NCBI GenBank assembly: GCA_944324625.1 | Contig: CALUWZ010000078.1 | Location: 1 to 7,840 of the forward strand | Direction of reading: 5' to 3' | Origin: an uncultured Mailhella sp. | GTDB lineage: Bacteria > Desulfobacterota > Desulfovibrionia > Desulfovibrionales > Desulfovibrionaceae | Length of the DNA stretch: 7,840 bases | In this document: positions 6,159-7,840 of the stretch, piece after piece | Numbering within the stretch: position 1 is the stretch's first letter | How the letters are laid out: each line of letters starts with the position of its first letter | Notes under the pieces: model-generated | Told to the model about the DNA's origin: nothing | What the model saw: only the letters and a program-made list of their open reading frames with translations | Databases searched by the model: none | Program-made: the position numbers and the translations under genes

Positions 6159-7112
6159 ATGCTCGAATTTAAACCGATTACTTTGGATTTGCTTGACGAA
6201 TACGAAAAAAGACGGCAGGCCTGCCCTGTAAAGTCTGCCGATTATACTTTTACCAATATTTGGGGCTGGGCGGACAAATACGGGCTGACTATGGCTTTGA
6301 CCGAGAATTTCGCGATTATTCATCAGAAATTTCCCTATCACTGCCTTTGGTCACCGGTGGGAAATTGGTTCAATCTTGATATGGAAACCCTGCATGATTT
6401 TGTTCATTCGGCCAATATTCCGTACAGTGAGGAAAATCCGCTTATGGCGGAAAGCTCTTCCTACAATGACAGGCTGTGCATGCACAGGGTTTCCGATGAT
6501 TTTGCCCAGCATATTGTGGAAAATTATCCCGGAAAAGTTGCCGTGGTGGAGGCCAAGGGACAGTGGGAATATCTGTATTCAAGGCAGGAACTTGCTGCGC
6601 TTTCAGGCAACAGGTTTCATAAAAAAAGAAATCATGTCAACGGGTTTTATAAAAGTTATGTCTGCGAATATTATCCTCTGACAGCAGAAAGCGGCGTAAA
6701 GGGCAGCTTGGATGATTTGCTTGATTTGCAGAACGAGTGGTGCAAATGGCATGACTGCGAAAACAGCAATTCCTTATATGCCGAAAACGAGGCTATCTTC
6801 CGCGTCATCGGCAATTGGCAGCGTCTTGGTACGCTTTTCGGCGGATCTTTTTATATTGACGGCAAAATGGCGGCTTTTGCCGTGGGTGAGCGGCTGGACG
6901 AAAAAACCTGCGTGGTGCATTTTGAAAAAGCCCAGACGGATTACCGCGGAATTTATCAGGCCATCAACCATGCTTTTGTCAATAACTGCGCGCAGGAGTA
7001 TGAAATTGTCAACCGTGAACAGGATATGGATGAGGAAGGCATGCGCAAGGCAAAACTTTCTTATAATCCTGTCGGGTATTTGAAAAAAAGTTCGCTTGTG
7101 TTTAGCATATAA
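6159..7112 (+). CDS. DUF2156 protein, GNAT-like acyl/aminoacyl-transferase fold
   Basis: A 317-residue soluble protein of the DUF2156 family, related to the C-terminal aminoacyl-transfer domain of phosphatidylglycerol lysyltransferase (MprF) and built from tandem GNAT-like folds. Recognisable blocks are YTFTNIWGW (29-37), YLYSRQELAALSGNRFHKKR (138-157), HFEKA (254-258), YQAIN (266-270) and NREQDMDEEGMRKAKLSYNP (285-304). The last is the family's strongest signature. It has no transmembrane segment, unlike full MprF. Substrates of stand-alone DUF2156 proteins are mostly unknown; transfer of an amino acid from aminoacyl-tRNA, or another acyl group, is inferred from the fold. ATG 6159 has AGGA (6149-6152) six bases upstream. 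It follows the MATE gene by 19 bases and is probably co-transcribed with it. The gltX promoter candidate overlaps its 3' end. Confidence 0.88.
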   Translation: MLEFKPITLDLLDEYEKRRQACPVKSADYTFTNIWGWADKYGLTMALTENFAIIHQKFPYHCLWSPVGNWFNLDMETLHDFVHSANIPYSEENPLMAESSSYNDRLCMHRVSDDFAQHIVENYPGKVAVVEAKGQWEYLYSRQELAALSGNRFHKKRNHVNGFYKSYVCEYYPLTAESGVKGSLDDLLDLQNEWCKWHDCENSNSLYAENEAIFRVIGNWQRLGTLFGGSFYIDGKMAAFAVGERLDEKTCVVHFEKAQTDYRGIYQAINHAFVNNCAQEYEIVNREQDMDEEGMRKAKLSYNPVGYLKKSSLVFSI

Positions 7113-7124
7113 AACGTATATACT
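7096..7124 (+). promoter_or_regulatory. Candidate promoter of gltX
   Basis: TTGTGT (7096-7101), a 17-base spacer and TATACT (7119-7124, 5 of 6) would start transcription near 7131, leaving a leader of about 24 bases. The -35 box lies inside the last codons of the DUF2156 gene. A second TATAAA at 7108-7113 has no good -35 partner. No terminator separates gltX from the upstream gene. Confidence 0.45.
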
Positions 7125-7154
7125 CCCACCAACAATTTTTTACAGGAATACAGT

Positions 7155-7840
7155 ATGAAAGTAGTAACACGCTTTGCACCAAGTCCTACAGGACATTTAC
7201 ACATCGGCGGCGGCCGTACGGCCATTTTCTGTTGGCTTCTTGCCCGTCATTTCGGCGGAGAGTTCCGTTTGAGAATTGAAGATACTGATACTGAACGCTC
7301 CAAGCAGGAATATACGGATTCCATTCTGGCATCCATGAAATGGCTCGGTCTTGATTGGGACGGCGAATTGACGTACCAAAGCCAAAGGAAAGATGTTTAC
7401 AATAAATATGTAGATAAACTTTTGGAAACAGGACATGCTTATTATTGCGACTGCTCCGTTGAAGAAGTTGAGGCCATGCGTGAAGTTGCCCGTGCCAAGG
7501 GTGAAAAACCCCGTTACAACGGCAAATGCCGCGAACGCGGACTCGGTTATGCAGAAGGAAGGGTAGTGCGCTTAAAAGTGCCTGCCGAAGGCCGTGTTGT
7601 TTTCAATGATATGGTAAAAGGTCCTATTGCCGTTGATGTCAGCGAACTTGACGATATGGTGCTTCGCCGTGCCGACGGTATGCCCACCTATAATATGGCT
7701 GTTGTCGTTGATGACTATGAAATGGGTGTAACGCATGTTATCCGCGGTGACGACCATGTTTCCAATACGCCGAAACAAATTTTGATTTATCAGGCTCTTG
7801 GTCTTGAAGTTCCGACTTTTGGCCATGTTCCCATGATTCT
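7155..7840 (+). CDS. gltX: Glutamate-tRNA ligase, 5' part
   Basis: Charges tRNA with glutamate in the cytoplasm; a class I aminoacyl-tRNA synthetase. The first 228 codons are present and the frame runs off the right edge, so the KMSKS loop and the anticodon-binding domain are not seen. RFAPSPTGHLHIGGGRTA (6-23) contains the HIGH-type ATP-binding motif. RIEDTD (40-45) and the block from YNMAVVVDDYEMGVTHVIRG (179-198) to DDHVSNTPKQ (199-208) are family signatures. Zinc-loop cysteines are at 98, 100 and 125, matching the E. coli GluRS numbering I recall, but position 127, histidine there, is glutamate here. GGGRTA replaces the more usual GGARTA. ATG 7155 follows AGGA (7144-7147) by seven bases. 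Whether it is discriminating or also charges tRNA-Gln cannot be told from this part. Confidence 0.96.
   Translation, partial: MKVVTRFAPSPTGHLHIGGGRTAIFCWLLARHFGGEFRLRIEDTDTERSKQEYTDSILASMKWLGLDWDGELTYQSQRKDVYNKYVDKLLETGHAYYCDCSVEEVEAMREVARAKGEKPRYNGKCRERGLGYAEGRVVRLKVPAEGRVVFNDMVKGPIAVDVSELDDMVLRRADGMPTYNMAVVVDDYEMGVTHVIRGDDHVSNTPKQILIYQALGLEVPTFGHVPMI

Overview
This looks like chromosomal housekeeping sequence from a Gram-negative bacterium, most likely a low- to mid-GC member of the Desulfovibrionaceae or a close relative. The basis is my recollection that the ketol-acid reductoisomerase (for example its Gly-Gln-Arg-Pro-Gly-Gly cofactor loop) resembles Desulfovibrio proteins, plus the anaerobe-style cobalamin methyltransferase start at the left edge. 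That assignment is inference. No insertion sequence, integrase, phage gene or CRISPR array is visible.

Layout. Positions 1-47 hold, on the minus strand, the first codons of a probable precorrin-2 C20-methyltransferase (cbiL/cobI). Its promoter diverges from that of a tRNA-Arg(CCG) gene at 178-253. A 318-base stretch without a protein gene (254-571) follows. It has a rho-independent terminator at 451-485, a possible small RNA ending there, and three perfect 12-bp palindromes. The last palindrome lies 16 bases before a small gene (572-991) whose N-terminus resembles a ribbon-helix-helix DNA-binding fold. After a short intergenic region with a 15-bp perfect tandem duplication comes a membrane-anchored metallophosphoesterase (1084-2259).

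The centre is biosynthetic: ilvC (2379-3368, branched-chain amino acids), a strong terminator, then lysA (3444-4709, the last step of lysine synthesis), and a second terminator. That second terminator ends only three bases before the most natural start of a MATE-family multidrug/toxin exporter (4766-6139), which has no Shine-Dalgarno sequence. Nineteen bases after the exporter is a DUF2156 protein (6159-7112) with a GNAT-like fold related to the aminoacyl-transfer domain of phosphatidylglycerol lysyltransferase. The window ends inside gltX (glutamate-tRNA ligase, from 7155), which has its own candidate promoter.

Everything after the tRNA is on the plus strand. ilvC, lysA, gltX and tRNA-Arg serve amino-acid supply and translation. 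The MATE-DUF2156 pair is the only clear co-transcribed pair whose joint role is unknown. I see no convincing new multi-gene system. The most interesting points are the terminator abutting the MATE start, the palindrome next to the ribbon-helix-helix gene, the possible small RNA, and the MATE-DUF2156 pairing.
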